DNA from: DASSBQ01 sp035250505
GTDB taxonomy: Bacteria; Nitrospirota; Nitrospiria; Nitrospirales; Nitrospiraceae
Direction of reading: 5' to 3'
Length of the DNA stretch: 64,000 nt
NCBI GenBank assembly: GCA_035250505.1
Contig: DATFFC010000088.1
Location: 1-64,000 of the forward strand
This document shows, one piece after another, positions 1 through 8,546 of this stretch (its first letter is position 1; each line of letters starts with the position of its first letter). The position numbers and the translations under genes are program-made. The notes beneath the pieces are model-generated. The model saw only the letters and a program-made list of their open reading frames with translations, ran no database searches and was not told where the DNA came from.

Positions 1-20
1 CTGCGAGTCAAGACCAGCAT
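1..20 (-). CDS. csrA: Carbon storage regulator CsrA, N-terminal fragment (cut by window start)
   Basis: Only the first six full codons are inside the window, read leftwards from an ATG at 18-20; they give MLVLTR, the invariant start of CsrA. A good Shine-Dalgarno (AAGGAAGA) lies just upstream, and the gene follows flgL by under 30 bases. CsrA is a small RNA-binding dimer that blocks ribosome binding on target mRNAs. A csrA gene next to flgL/flgK is a common arrangement in diderm and Gram-positive bacteria, where CsrA controls flagellin translation. The call rests on a very short stretch plus context. Confidence 0.7.
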
Positions 21-48
21 GATCAGTCTTCCTTGACCGGATGCTCCA

Positions 49-939
49 TTACTGAATCATTTTCAGGAGGGTCGTATCAAAAATCCTGCTGAACGCCTGC
101 GTCGTGGCTTCGACCGCCACCTGCTGCAGGCTGAGCTGTGCCACGACTGCGGCCAGGTCCGCATCTTCATTGTTCGACAAGGCCTGGCGGATCGTGGTCG
201 TGGCCGTCTCCAGGGCAGTTTTCGTCACGTCCAGCCGGTTCGCCAAGGCGCCGATCCGGCCCTGTGCGTCGCTGATCTGCTGCGTCGCCAGGTCCAGATT
301 GCCGATGGTCGCCTCGATCGCCGCCCCATTATTGCCTTCGAGTCCGACGAGCAAATCCCGCACGGTATCAAAAATGTTCGTCGTGCTCCCTGTAAAGATT
401 TCGTTGCCGGGGATGAGAACCTGCACTGTTTGGTTGCGGCCGACGCCGATGGATTGACTTTCCGAGTTGCCCTGATACGTGACCGTGTCTCCCGAAGAGA
501 TCGCGAACGGAGCCGTATTGATTTCGGTACCGGAAAAAATCGATCGTCCCTCTACCTCGGTGTTGGCCAATTGCATCAGCTGCCGGTGAAGCTGGCGTAC
601 CTCTTGAGCGATGGTCGTCCGGCCCTGGGCCGAGGTGGTGTCGCTCCGGGCCTGAATCGTCAACTCGCGAATTCGGGTCAATAGGTTTTGTGTTTCACGA
701 AGCGCGCCGTCCGCCGCCTCGACCCGCGCGGTTCCGAATTGGATGTTTCGAATCCATTGATCGGTCTGAGCAAGGGCCCCCTTATCGAGCACGATCTGTC
801 CGAAGGCGGCCGGATCGTCCGACGGTTCCACCACCTTCTTTTGTGAAGAGATTTGCTGTTGGGCTTGGAGAATCTGCTGGCGCGACCGCTGGAGGTTGCC
901 GAGGAGCGTCCCATAAATCTGCTGATCAGCGACTCTCAT
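49..939 (-). CDS. flgL: Flagellar hook-filament junction protein FlgL (HAP3)
   Basis: FlgL forms the outer of the two junction rings between hook and filament and is exported through the flagellar type III apparatus. The 296-residue product has the flagellin-like architecture: an N-terminal helical region (about 1-140, with the SDDPAAF stretch near residue 40 typical of flagellin and FlgL) and a C-terminal coiled-coil segment with regularly spaced hydrophobics ending in LLKMIQ. The ATG at 939 has a GA/GG-rich ribosome site. It is the last structural gene of the flgM-flgN-flgK-flgL-csrA unit and is therefore probably transcribed by sigma-28. Confidence 0.93.
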   Translation of the reverse strand: MRVADQQIYGTLLGNLQRSRQQILQAQQQISSQKKVVEPSDDPAAFGQIVLDKGALAQTDQWIRNIQFGTARVEAADGALRETQNLLTRIRELTIQARSDTTSAQGRTTIAQEVRQLHRQLMQLANTEVEGRSIFSGTEINTAPFAISSGDTVTYQGNSESQSIGVGRNQTVQVLIPGNEIFTGSTTNIFDTVRDLLVGLEGNNGAAIEATIGNLDLATQQISDAQGRIGALANRLDVTKTALETATTTIRQALSNNEDADLAAVVAQLSLQQVAVEATTQAFSRIFDTTLLKMIQ

Positions 940-968
940 GTGCCCCCTCTTTCCTTGCGTCGCCCGTG

Positions 969-2357
969 CTACCGTTTCAACGTGAGGATGGTTTGCAGCA
1001 ATTCGTCGGCGACGACGACGAGGCGCGATGCGGCTTGAAAGGCCCGTTGATACTTCAACAGGTTGACCAATTCTTCATCGAGCGAGACCCCGGAAATTTC
1101 GGCTCGATGCGCCTCCAGTTGCTCATGAATCATGTCCTGCGCGTTCAAGTCGCGCTCCGCACCCTGCACCGCGGAGCCGACACTCCCCGCAACAGACCCG
1201 TAAAATTCCTGGAACGTCACATTGCCGAGCGCCGCCAGGCTACTCGTTTGGAGGTTGCCGATCGATAAGGCGTTCGCATTGTTCCCCGGCACGCCGGCGG
1301 CCGTCGAAGATGCCGCAATCCTCTGAATATCGGTGAGCGTCACCTGCATGGTTGCAGCCGTGGTGCCGCTCGCCGAAAAGAACGCCTGACCCGTGGACCC
1401 GTCCAACCCATAGCCCCCTTGATGCAGACTGTTCACTTGGGTGACCACGGTGGAAGCCAATTGATCGAATGACGCCTGGACCGATGGAATGGTTTGATCC
1501 CGCACATCGAGCAGTCCTTTGAGGCGGCCCCCTGCAATAACCGAATTGAGCGGGATCGGGCCTCCTCCGCCGTCATATTGAACGGTCAGCAGGCCGCTGT
1601 TTGATGGATCCGCTGCACCGCTGAGCGCGTAGCTGCGATGTTTGTCCACCAGTACCTGCCCTCTGCCGATGAATACGCTGAGCCGGCCGGTGCCGTCATC
1701 GAGCGTCGAGATGTCCGCCAATTCGCCGAGCTGGTTCACCAGCACGCCGCGCTGATCCCGCAGGTCGTTGGCCTGCTGGCCGCTGAATTCAGCCCGACTG
1801 ATCGACTGATTCAACTCCGCAATGCGCGACGCCAATTGATTGATGTCGGTGATCGTCTGACCGATTTGCCCGTCCAGCGCCTGCCGTTGCGCCGACAGTT
1901 CGACGGCCTGTTGATTGAATCGGCTCGCCAACGTCCCGGCCCTCGACAGCAGCACGGTTCGGGCCGTCGCATCGGATGGATTGGTTGCGACATCTTGCCA
2001 GGCGCTGAAGAACTCATTGAGTCCGGCTGCCAGACCCTGGCCGTTCGAATCACCGAACAAGGTTTGTACGCGAACGAGACCGTTGCGCGACGCTTCGAAT
2101 TGTCCCCGGCGCTCGTGGGAAGCGGTAAGTTGGCGCTCCACGAATGCGTCGACCGAGCGGCGGATTTCGGATGCCTGCACGCCGCTTCCCACCTGGCCCG
2201 GCCGGCCGTTCTGGGGATCCGTTTCCGTCAGAATCGTCTCCTGGCGCGAGTAGCCCGGCGTGTTGACATTGGAAATATTGTGGCCGGTCACGGCCAATGC
2301 GCGCTGAAACGCCGCGAGGGCCGAGGTCCCGATGCCCATGAGTGGTGTGAGTCCCAT
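969..2357 (-). CDS. flgK: Flagellar hook-associated protein FlgK (HAP1)
   Basis: FlgK is the first junction ring on top of the hook. The 462-residue protein has the conserved N-terminal rod/hook signature (NISNVNTPGYSRQ at about 27-39) and the matching C-terminal helix (LVNLLKYQRAFQAASR followed by a run of hydrophobics to the end). Between these is a variable domain of moderate length. At about 460 residues it is at the short end of the family, which often exceeds 500. It starts 3 bases after flgN stops, so the two are translationally linked. Its export chaperone is expected to be the adjacent FlgN. Confidence 0.95.
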   Translation of the reverse strand: MGLTPLMGIGTSALAAFQRALAVTGHNISNVNTPGYSRQETILTETDPQNGRPGQVGSGVQASEIRRSVDAFVERQLTASHERRGQFEASRNGLVRVQTLFGDSNGQGLAAGLNEFFSAWQDVATNPSDATARTVLLSRAGTLASRFNQQAVELSAQRQALDGQIGQTITDINQLASRIAELNQSISRAEFSGQQANDLRDQRGVLVNQLGELADISTLDDGTGRLSVFIGRGQVLVDKHRSYALSGAADPSNSGLLTVQYDGGGGPIPLNSVIAGGRLKGLLDVRDQTIPSVQASFDQLASTVVTQVNSLHQGGYGLDGSTGQAFFSASGTTAATMQVTLTDIQRIAASSTAAGVPGNNANALSIGNLQTSSLAALGNVTFQEFYGSVAGSVGSAVQGAERDLNAQDMIHEQLEAHRAEISGVSLDEELVNLLKYQRAFQAASRLVVVADELLQTILTLKR

Positions 2358-2360
2358 CGT

Positions 2361-2813
2361 CTAGCCTTTGATGCCGACGCTCTGCGGAATTCCTTCCACG
2401 ACGGATCCGGTCGGAGAATAAAGAGGCGCCGATTCGGCAGACCGCTGCCACAGACTCAGACTACCCTGCAGGAAAGCAAGCGACTGCGCGATCAGCGCGG
2501 CGTTGAGCCGATTCATTCGGTCGGTGGCGCCGATCAGTTCGATAAGGCCCTGTTCCTTCAGTTCGAGTTCGGCCGATAGCCGCTCCGAGGCGGCTTCCAA
2601 AGAGGCGGCAACTCGGCGACGCTCTGCTTCGAGGTCACGAATGACGTCCAACAGACGCGTCTTCCTGTCCGTGACATCTGAAAATTGACCGAACGACAGC
2701 GTCCGGATCGCCTGCTGCTCGTCCTTCAGCAGATCGTGAAATTGCCGGATGTTCTCGTGCATAAGATCCAGTACGCGATGGAGGTCGGCCGCACAAGTGG
2801 AGTCTTTAGGCAT
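2361..2813 (-). CDS. flgN: Flagellar export chaperone FlgN
   Basis: A 150-residue, largely helical protein with heptad-like leucine spacing, as in the FlgN family, which binds the C-terminal ends of FlgK and FlgL in the cytoplasm and delivers them to the export gate. Sequence similarity in this family is weak, so the call rests on size, predicted helical composition and position directly upstream of flgK and downstream of flgM. It has no signal peptide or membrane segment. The ATG at 2813 is the first of the frame. Confidence 0.8.
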   Translation of the reverse strand: MPKDSTCAADLHRVLDLMHENIRQFHDLLKDEQQAIRTLSFGQFSDVTDRKTRLLDVIRDLEAERRRVAASLEAASERLSAELELKEQGLIELIGATDRMNRLNAALIAQSLAFLQGSLSLWQRSAESAPLYSPTGSVVEGIPQSVGIKG

Positions 2814-2887
2814 CGTTCACTCTCGTTGGATACTGCCGACCGGGGCTTGCATAGGCTCGAAAGCCTCCGTTCGACGCATGAGATGTA

Positions 2888-3190
2888 TTAAAGGACGGAA
2901 TCGACGAAGAGCTGCCTGATCATGGAATCGCCGACCTTCTTGCCGTCGATCGTGTACGTTCCGGCCTCCACCGATCGACGGATCTGCTCCACACGCGCTT
3001 CACGCGCAGGATCCGGCCGGTCGACCAGCTCCTTGATGTGTTGCAGTTCCTTGGCATGCTCCGAGATCTGGATGCGATCCTGCTGTCCGCCGCTCGCCTG
3101 GGGCGCTTGCTTGCTCTGGGTCCGATCAACCTCGTGAACCCCTAACAAAAACTTGGCAAGTTCCGCCCGGTTGTTTCGTCCTATCTCCAT
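2888..3190 (-). CDS. flgM: Anti-sigma-28 factor FlgM
   Basis: FlgM binds FliA (sigma-28) and holds late flagellar genes off until the hook is finished, after which it is exported. I start it at the ATG at 3190 rather than at an upstream one, because AGAGGAG lies six bases before it; this gives 100 residues, the usual length. The C-terminal half has the family's sigma-binding helices: an ISEHAKEL segment, then VEQIRRSVEAGTY, DGKKVGDSMI and a short hydrophobic end. A sigma-28-type promoter at 3251-3278 suggests it is itself FliA-dependent, the usual feedback arrangement. Confidence 0.92.
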   Translation of the reverse strand: MEIGRNNRAELAKFLLGVHEVDRTQSKQAPQASGGQQDRIQISEHAKELQHIKELVDRPDPAREARVEQIRRSVEAGTYTIDGKKVGDSMIRQLFVDSVL

Positions 3191-3250
3191 AACCGGCTCC
3201 TCTCTGCTCGTTTGAAGGCCGAGCACGAAGCTTGTTCCCCGTCGCTTCCC

Positions 3251-3278
3251 TTCTCGGCTGAAACGAGGGGAAACTTGA
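3251..3278 (-). promoter_or_regulatory. Sigma-28 (FliA) type promoter for flgM-flgN-flgK-flgL-csrA
   Basis: Read on the minus strand, TCAAGTTT is followed after 12 bases by GCCGAGAA, close to the FliA consensus TAAAGTTT / GCCGATAA. It lies about 60 bases before the flgM ATG. The same elements and the same 12-base spacer occur before the GGDEF gene at 9398-9425. Seen in sequence; activity is inferred. Confidence 0.65.
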
Positions 3279-3293
3279 GCAGGAGAGCCGGAA

Positions 3294-3620
3294 TTATTTG
3301 CCGGGGAGGTGCTCCTCTATGAAGCGGCTCAAACCGATCCCCCCCGCCTCGGTCGCGAGGCGCGCAATTTCTTGATCGTAAAAGGAATACCAGACCTGTT
3401 CCCCCTTCCGATCCAGAAAGCCTGTCGGAACGGTTTCTCTCATGGTTTTCAAGAGATAGGAAAGGAAGTAGGTCTCAAACTGCTGAGCCGCCTCACGCAC
3501 CGAGTGGCCTGAGTCGCGGTGGAGCAACTCTTCCCCCTGCCGAAGGGCATCCGGCGACGGAGCCGAAATAGCGTCAAACTGATTCCACTGATGCAGGGAC
3601 CCAATGATGTTTGTATCCAT
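3294..3620 (-). CDS. flgJ: Rod-binding protein FlgJ, N-terminal domain only
   Basis: The 108-residue product matches the rod-assembly domain of FlgJ: the FETYFLSYLLKTMRE stretch near residues 48-62 and the WYSFYDQEIARLATEAGGIGLS stretch near the end. In gamma-proteobacteria FlgJ also has a C-terminal muramidase domain; here it is absent, as in many other phyla, so peptidoglycan opening for the rod must be done by another enzyme. The gene lies 19 bases after flgI in the flgF-G-A-H-I-J unit and is its last member. Confidence 0.9.
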   Translation of the reverse strand: MDTNIIGSLHQWNQFDAISAPSPDALRQGEELLHRDSGHSVREAAQQFETYFLSYLLKTMRETVPTGFLDRKGEQVWYSFYDQEIARLATEAGGIGLSRFIEEHLPGK

Positions 3621-3639
3621 TTGATATACGGTGCTTGCG

Positions 3640-4953
3640 TTAGACTATTTCAAGATTTGCTTGAAGTGCCCCCGCTGCCCGGAGCGCCGAGAGGATGGCC
3701 ACGAGGTCACGCGGCGTCACGCCGACGGCGTTGAGCGCCCGGACGACATCCCCCAAGGTGACCGTCTGGTCTACCACCATGAGGCGTGACTCTTCTTCCT
3801 TCACATCGGTCTGCACGTCGGGCGTAATCACGGTCTGCCCTTGACTCGACCCGATCACCGGAGCCAGCGGCTGGGACACATTCAAGGTATTCTTCACAGA
3901 AATGGTCAGATTGCCGTGAGAAATGGCACAGGTGGAGAGGCGCACATGCTCTCCTAATACGACCGTGCCGGTCCGTTCGTTGACGACGACCTTGGCTGGA
4001 ACATCGACCGCCACGTCGAGACCCTCCATGGCAGCGATATATTCCACTACCCGCCCATGGAATGGAGCCGGCAGCGACGCCTTTACCAATCCCCCGTTCA
4101 CCGCGACCGCCGTGCCCTTGCCGAACGTCCCTTCAATCGCTTCGGCCGTCCGGATTGCCGTCGTAAAGTCCGGATGCCTGAGCAAGACGGAAACAGTGTC
4201 CCACGAATCCAAATCGACGACGACTTCCTTTTCAACGATCGCTCCTCCCGGCACCACTCCCGCCGCCTGGTGATTCTTGCTCACGGTCGAACCGCCGGCG
4301 CCTCCCGTCCCTCCGAGAAATCCGCCGATCGAAACCGGCCCTTGAGCCACGGCATAGACCTGCTGGTTCGGCGCTTTCAAAGGCGTGAGCAGCAGCGTGC
4401 CCCCCTGCAGACTTTTCGCGTTGGCCATGGAAGACACCACCGCGTCCACCGTCATGCCGGGCTTGATGAAGGGCGGCAGCTTGGACGTGACCATGACGGA
4501 GGCGATATTGCGCGTGAGCAATTGGATCGGATCGATCACTAGATTGATGCCCATCTTGTTCAACATGGACATCATGGCTTGGATCGTGAACTGGCCGCCG
4601 ATCACTTGGTCGCCCGTTCGATCCAATCCGACGACCAGTCCATATCCGATCAATTGGTTCTCGCGGACTCCCTCGATACTCGCGACGTCCTTGACCCGTA
4701 CGGCTTCGGCCGGCGTGCCGGACCAAATGGAGATCATGATGAAGGCAAGCGCACCGATCAGGAGCCGGCCCGCCGATCCAGGCCGGCCCGCGGCCGGAGG
4801 CTGCTCGACCTGAGCTTGAGGCGGCGGCGTTTTCGGAGCGGTCAGGTATGGCGGATCGATCGTGGCCGGTCGTACCACGCCGCTCAACATCATCAGACGC
4901 AGCGATTGCATCACTAACTGGCGTCGCTGTTTCCGTCCCTGGATTGTCTCCAT
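3640..4953 (-). CDS. flgI: Flagellar P-ring protein FlgI with N-terminal extension
   Basis: FlgI forms the periplasmic P-ring bushing around the rod. The mature region begins at about residue 85 (VRVKDVASIEGVRENQLIGYGL), strongly conserved, and runs to the family's normal C-terminus. A hydrophobic signal peptide lies at about 63-84 (RLLIGALAFIMISIW, then AEA). Unusually, it is preceded by about 60 residues of basic and then proline-rich sequence. The start at 4953 has a strong AAGGAG site five bases away, so the extension may be translated; a later start cannot be excluded. The total is 437 residues against about 365 usually. Confidence 0.93.
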   Translation of the reverse strand: METIQGRKQRRQLVMQSLRLMMLSGVVRPATIDPPYLTAPKTPPPQAQVEQPPAAGRPGSAGRLLIGALAFIMISIWSGTPAEAVRVKDVASIEGVRENQLIGYGLVVGLDRTGDQVIGGQFTIQAMMSMLNKMGINLVIDPIQLLTRNIASVMVTSKLPPFIKPGMTVDAVVSSMANAKSLQGGTLLLTPLKAPNQQVYAVAQGPVSIGGFLGGTGGAGGSTVSKNHQAAGVVPGGAIVEKEVVVDLDSWDTVSVLLRHPDFTTAIRTAEAIEGTFGKGTAVAVNGGLVKASLPAPFHGRVVEYIAAMEGLDVAVDVPAKVVVNERTGTVVLGEHVRLSTCAISHGNLTISVKNTLNVSQPLAPVIGSSQGQTVITPDVQTDVKEEESRLMVVDQTVTLGDVVRALNAVGVTPRDLVAILSALRAAGALQANLEIV

Positions 4954-4980
4954 GCTGCTCCTTCGCTGGTTAGCTGCTCA

Positions 4981-5150
4981 TTAACACAAGAGCCTATGGC
5001 CTATAGCTGATGGCGAATAGCACAAATGAAAACAAGGAGAGATGTCTAGGTCTGTGCCATACGCTATATGTCATTTGCCATTAGCCATCTGTTCTTGTCT
5101 TGTTCGTGCCATCAGCCATACGCCATCAGCTATCTGCTCCTGTCCCACGG
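4981..5150. repeat. Degenerate GCCATA/TATGGC-word repeat in the flgH-flgI gap
   Basis: The gap between flgH and flgI is made of near-repeats of six- to eight-base words. A left arm reads as variants of CTATGGC, CTATAGC and GATGGCG. A right arm reads as GCCATACGC, GCCATTAGC, GCCATCAGC and GCCATACGCC. The arms are roughly inverted copies, so the RNA could fold into a long imperfect hairpin. The same word family fills the fliN/fliO gap and the fliF/fliG gap. No reading frame or promoter is evident. Confidence 0.75.
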
Positions 5151-5846
5151 CTAAAACGGGTAGATCCAGTCCAAGATCCGCACCAGCCATCCGGGTCGCT
5201 GCACATCATCGACCACGCCCAGCCCGGAGTACTCGATCTTCGCATCGGCAATCGCCGTCGATTGCACGGTATTCTTCGTATCGACATCGACGCGTCTGAC
5301 CAGTCCTCCGATGACCATGATTTGCCGTTCCGAATTGACGGTAACCTCGCGACGCCCTTCGATGCGCAGATCCCCGTTCGGCATGACTTGAGTGACAATG
5401 GCGGAAATCGTTCCAGTGAGGGTGTCCTCGCGATTGGTGGCGCCTTTGCCGCCGAACTTATTCTTGGCACTGGCGTCGATGCTGAAGCCACGCGTCGCCT
5501 CCGCTCCCAGCCGGAAGCCGGGAATACCGACGTAGCCGACTCCCCCGCTGCCGGTGAGGCTGTTGGAGATCGTTGAATCTCGTTCGGCGCTGGTGTCCGC
5601 GCTCTTGGATCCTTTGTGTTTTTCCGCAATTTTGATCGTGATGATGTCGCCGACCCGCATAGCGCGCAGGTCTTCATAGAGATAGGCGCGGCCGTTTTCC
5701 TCCTGCCAGAGCGATCCCATCGTCTTCGGCGGCGGCAGGGGCGGCACTTCCAGTTTCTCTTTCGCGGTAGGCGATGAATGACAGGCTCCTAGGAGAACGG
5801 CGCTCAATATGATGAACGACACCGTCCGGCAAGCCGCGGTCCTCAT
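5151..5846 (-). CDS. flgH: Flagellar L-ring lipoprotein FlgH
   Basis: FlgH is the outer-membrane L-ring. The product of about 231 residues starts with a lipoprotein signal (a hydrophobic stretch, then LLGAC with the lipidated Cys near residue 21). It continues with the family's SLW..ENGRAYLYEDLRAMRVGDI region, NKFGGKGATNREDTL, and a C-terminal GLVRRVDVDTKNTV..AKIEYSG segment. I take the ATG at 5846; an upstream TTG at 5861 would overlap the end of flgA. No strong ribosome site is visible, so translation may be coupled to flgA, which ends 5 bases before. Confidence 0.93.
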   Translation of the reverse strand: MRTAACRTVSFIILSAVLLGACHSSPTAKEKLEVPPLPPPKTMGSLWQEENGRAYLYEDLRAMRVGDIITIKIAEKHKGSKSADTSAERDSTISNSLTGSGGVGYVGIPGFRLGAEATRGFSIDASAKNKFGGKGATNREDTLTGTISAIVTQVMPNGDLRIEGRREVTVNSERQIMVIGGLVRRVDVDTKNTVQSTAIADAKIEYSGLGVVDDVQRPGWLVRILDWIYPF

Positions 5847-5850
5847 GGTT

Positions 5851-6654
5851 TTAGAAGTCAACGCGCACCACCCCCGGGCCGACGACTTTGGCCCGCACGT
5901 CCTTGCCCGAATCCGTGTTCGAAACCGTCACGGACTGCCCCAGTTCACCGTTGCCTTTGGTAACGCCGGCCGTTTGGATTGTCAGCCCGGCCGTTCTGGC
6001 CTCGATCATGACGCGATCACCTTTGCGGACGATGAACGGGCGCCGCAAGGAGGTCGACCGGATCGGGATCTGCGGAGGCAATGGCCGGGATGCGGCCTTC
6101 CCGACCACTTCTTGAGGGTCCGTCGCATAGGGAGATCTGAGATCGGACAAGGCGATACGTGTCGTAACCACATCCCCCGTCTCAATCTCTTCATCGGCTT
6201 TGATGAGCCGGACGGGTGTCAGCACGTCCACATAGGCCGCCACCTCGGTCGTCGCCTCGATCGTTCGATGAAAGACTCCGTTGATCGCGACATGAACCTG
6301 AAACACGCGCCGTCCGACGCTCTCGTCGCTGTCCGTCGAACCGACCGCAAACGTGACCGCCCCGGCCGGCACGCCGATCGGTTGTTGCGGCTCGCCGAGG
6401 GTGACACGGACCTCTTGCACTTTACCGGCAAACTGCCGCTCCAGATGATGTTGGATCGCTTTGCGGATCTGGTCCGGATAGATCACTTGGCGGGCGCGCG
6501 CGCGCGCCGGTTTTGATGGAACTCCGTTGGGCTGTCCGTCGGTCGCGGACGTCTGTATGCTCTGATGAGCGTCGGCTGCGGCGACCACACCCATCGCTCC
6601 CCAGACGGAGCCGCTTGCCAGGAGTGCAATACTGATGATGGACGAAAGCATCAT
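5851..6654 (-). CDS. flgA: P-ring assembly chaperone FlgA
   Basis: FlgA is a periplasmic chaperone needed for P-ring polymerisation of FlgI. The 267-residue product has an N-terminal signal peptide (hydrophobic, about 1-26). Its C-terminal half carries the SAF-like domain: an RLIKADEEIETGDVVT region near 155-170, then VRKGDRVMIEARTAGLTI, and VRAKVVGPGVVRVDF at the end, diagnostic for the family. It lies between flgG and flgH in the sigma-54-type flgF operon. Confidence 0.92.
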   Translation of the reverse strand: MMLSSIISIALLASGSVWGAMGVVAAADAHQSIQTSATDGQPNGVPSKPARARARQVIYPDQIRKAIQHHLERQFAGKVQEVRVTLGEPQQPIGVPAGAVTFAVGSTDSDESVGRRVFQVHVAINGVFHRTIEATTEVAAYVDVLTPVRLIKADEEIETGDVVTTRIALSDLRSPYATDPQEVVGKAASRPLPPQIPIRSTSLRRPFIVRKGDRVMIEARTAGLTIQTAGVTKGNGELGQSVTVSNTDSGKDVRAKVVGPGVVRVDF

Positions 6655-6681
6655 AGGGTGATCCTTTTCCTCGTCTCCGCC

Positions 6682-7473
6682 TTACCGGCGAATGTTGTTC
6701 GCAATGGCCATCATCTCGTCGGATGCTTGAATGGTCTTGGAATTGATCTCATAGCTCCGTTGCGCGATGATCATATTCACCATTTCTTCGGCCAGGTTCA
6801 CGTTCGAGCTTTCGAGGAATCCCTGCTGGAGGACACCGAAGCCGGTGGAAAACCCGCCGGTCCCCTGCAACGGCGGACCGGACGCAAAACTATCGAGAAA
6901 CAAATTATTGCCCATGGAGACGAGGCCGGAGGGATTGTCGAACCGCACCAACTGAATCTGCCCGACCTGCGACGCCTGCGTCACGCCGGGCAGGAGCACC
7001 GACACGGTCCCGTCTTGGCCGATGTCGATTTTCAGAGCTCCCGAGGGAATCGTGATGACGGGCGTGAGTTGATCCCCGTCGCCGGTGACGAGATTTCCGA
7101 CGTTGTCCCGTTTGAAGGACCCGTTTCGCGTGTACATGATCGTCCCGTCGGGGCGCGCTACCTGAAACAGTCCCGGGCCGTCAATGGCCAGATCAAGCTC
7201 ATTGTTGGTTTGCCGCATGTTTCCTTGCATCCATTCCTTGGCGACGGTCATCGGCCGAACGCCCGCACCGATCTGCACGCCCACCGGAAAGACGCCGACG
7301 TTGGATGCGTTTGTGCCGGGCAGCCGCTGGATTTGGTAGAGCAGATCGGCAAACTCCGCTCGGCTGCGCTTGAAGGCGCTGGTGTTCACGTTCGCCAGGT
7401 TGTGGGCGATCGTATCGACGTTGATCTGTTGCGCCGTCATGCCGGTCGCGGCGGTCCACATCGCTCGAATCAT
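6682..7473 (-). CDS. flgG: Flagellar distal rod protein FlgG
   Basis: FlgG builds the distal rod. The 263-residue protein has the N-terminal rod signature (MWTAATGMTAQQ, then NLANVNTSAFKRSRAEFADL near residues 27-46) and the C-terminal helix (VNLAEEMVNMIIAQRSYEINS and SDEMMAIANNIRR). The length and the spacing of both motifs match the family closely. It lies 25 bases after flgF in the same operon. Confidence 0.96.
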   Translation of the reverse strand: MIRAMWTAATGMTAQQINVDTIAHNLANVNTSAFKRSRAEFADLLYQIQRLPGTNASNVGVFPVGVQIGAGVRPMTVAKEWMQGNMRQTNNELDLAIDGPGLFQVARPDGTIMYTRNGSFKRDNVGNLVTGDGDQLTPVITIPSGALKIDIGQDGTVSVLLPGVTQASQVGQIQLVRFDNPSGLVSMGNNLFLDSFASGPPLQGTGGFSTGFGVLQQGFLESSNVNLAEEMVNMIIAQRSYEINSKTIQASDEMMAIANNIRR

Positions 7474-7498
7474 CTGTTCCTCCTATCCCGCATGCGGC

Positions 7499-8269
7499 CT
7501 ACTGGACGCGGCCGACGTCATGAATGGCCGTCTCGGCCATTCGATCCAAGGTCTGCATCAGTTTCTGGGCGGATTCGTAGCTGCGCATTCCCTGAATCAT
7601 CTTCACCATCTCGCCCAGCGCGTTGACATTCGATTCCTCAATATGCCCGGACTGCACTCGCGGATGAGCCGCGGTCTGTGGTTGGCCGCCGGCGAAAAGC
7701 CCTTCCATATGCTTCTGCGGCATCTTTTCGGGAACAAACTCGACAACCTTCAGGGTTCCCACCGGCTTGCCGTCGACCTGGATCGCTCCTTCATTGTCGA
7801 TGTGAATGGTGCCGGGCGGAATCTTGATCTCCCCCTTCAGGCCCATGACCGGATAGCCCAAGTTCGATACGAGCCGGCGTTTGCTGTCGAGTGAGAACAT
7901 GCCGCTTCGGGTGTAGCGCGGGCCCTGAGGTGTCTGGACTTCGAAAAATCCGCTTCCATCCACGGCGAGATCCAAGGGGTTGCCGGTGATGCGGATTCGG
8001 CCCGCTTCGAACGACGTGGACAAGACATGCGGTTGGACGAACACACGCTCCGACGACCCTGCCGGCCTGGTCATCATCGACTCTGCCAGTCCCGATCCGT
8101 CGAGGGAGGCCGGGGCCGCCAGACCGGCGCGGCCGAGAAGGGTATGGAATGTCTGCTCGTCCTGCTTGAACCCTGCTGTGTTGACGTTGGCCAAATTGTT
8201 GGCAAAGACTTGGAGTTGGCGTTCCTGAGCAATGGCTCCGGAGAGAATCGGATAGATGGCTCGGTTCAT
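7499..8269 (-). CDS. flgF: Flagellar proximal rod protein FlgF
   Basis: FlgF is a proximal rod subunit, a paralogue of FlgG. The 256-residue product has the rod N-terminus (QLQVFANNLANVNTAGFKQDE near 20-40), a central TRSGMFSLD/LDLAVDGSGFFEVQTP stretch typical of the FlgF/G/E group, and a C-terminal helix (NVNALGEMVKMIQGMRSYE, ending in HDVGRVQ). It is the first gene behind a strong sigma-54-type promoter at 8311-8326. FlgF rather than FlgG is assigned because the next gene is the better FlgG match. Confidence 0.9.
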   Translation of the reverse strand: MNRAIYPILSGAIAQERQLQVFANNLANVNTAGFKQDEQTFHTLLGRAGLAAPASLDGSGLAESMMTRPAGSSERVFVQPHVLSTSFEAGRIRITGNPLDLAVDGSGFFEVQTPQGPRYTRSGMFSLDSKRRLVSNLGYPVMGLKGEIKIPPGTIHIDNEGAIQVDGKPVGTLKVVEFVPEKMPQKHMEGLFAGGQPQTAAHPRVQSGHIEESNVNALGEMVKMIQGMRSYESAQKLMQTLDRMAETAIHDVGRVQ

Positions 8270-8310
8270 AGCGTCAGCTTTCTGTCAAACATGGTTCCGG
8301 TGTTGTGTCT

Positions 8311-8326
8311 AGCAATCGATATGCCA
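8311..8326 (-). promoter_or_regulatory. Sigma-54 type promoter for flgF-G-A-H-I-J
   Basis: On the minus strand TGGCATA-N4-TTGCT is present, with the invariant GG and GC doublets exactly ten bases apart as required for RpoN. The start of transcription would fall near 8301, about 30 bases before the flgF ATG. The promoter before fliL (21569-21584) is nearly identical. Confidence 0.8.
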
Positions 8327-8546
8327 CAGTGGACGACTCTGTGATGGCCTGAATGAACAGCGAAGCAACCGGCAGGCCGTGCGGCAATCAGTCGAAAAGT
8401 CCCGCTTTTGATGCCCGCGCTATCGTGTCGATGTCGATGAAGCAGCGAGCGAGAGGAGAAGACGATACCAACGGGGAAGAGTTTGCCATCCTGCGCGGAA
8501 AACTTTACCTAGCGGAGAATTGACAGAAGTGCAGTGGGAGGCTGCG

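Noticed and set aside
4981..5150. The GCCATA-type repeat considered as a CRISPR array
   Set aside because: Words are short, unevenly spaced and variable, with no constant repeat-spacer period and no cas genes anywhere in the window.
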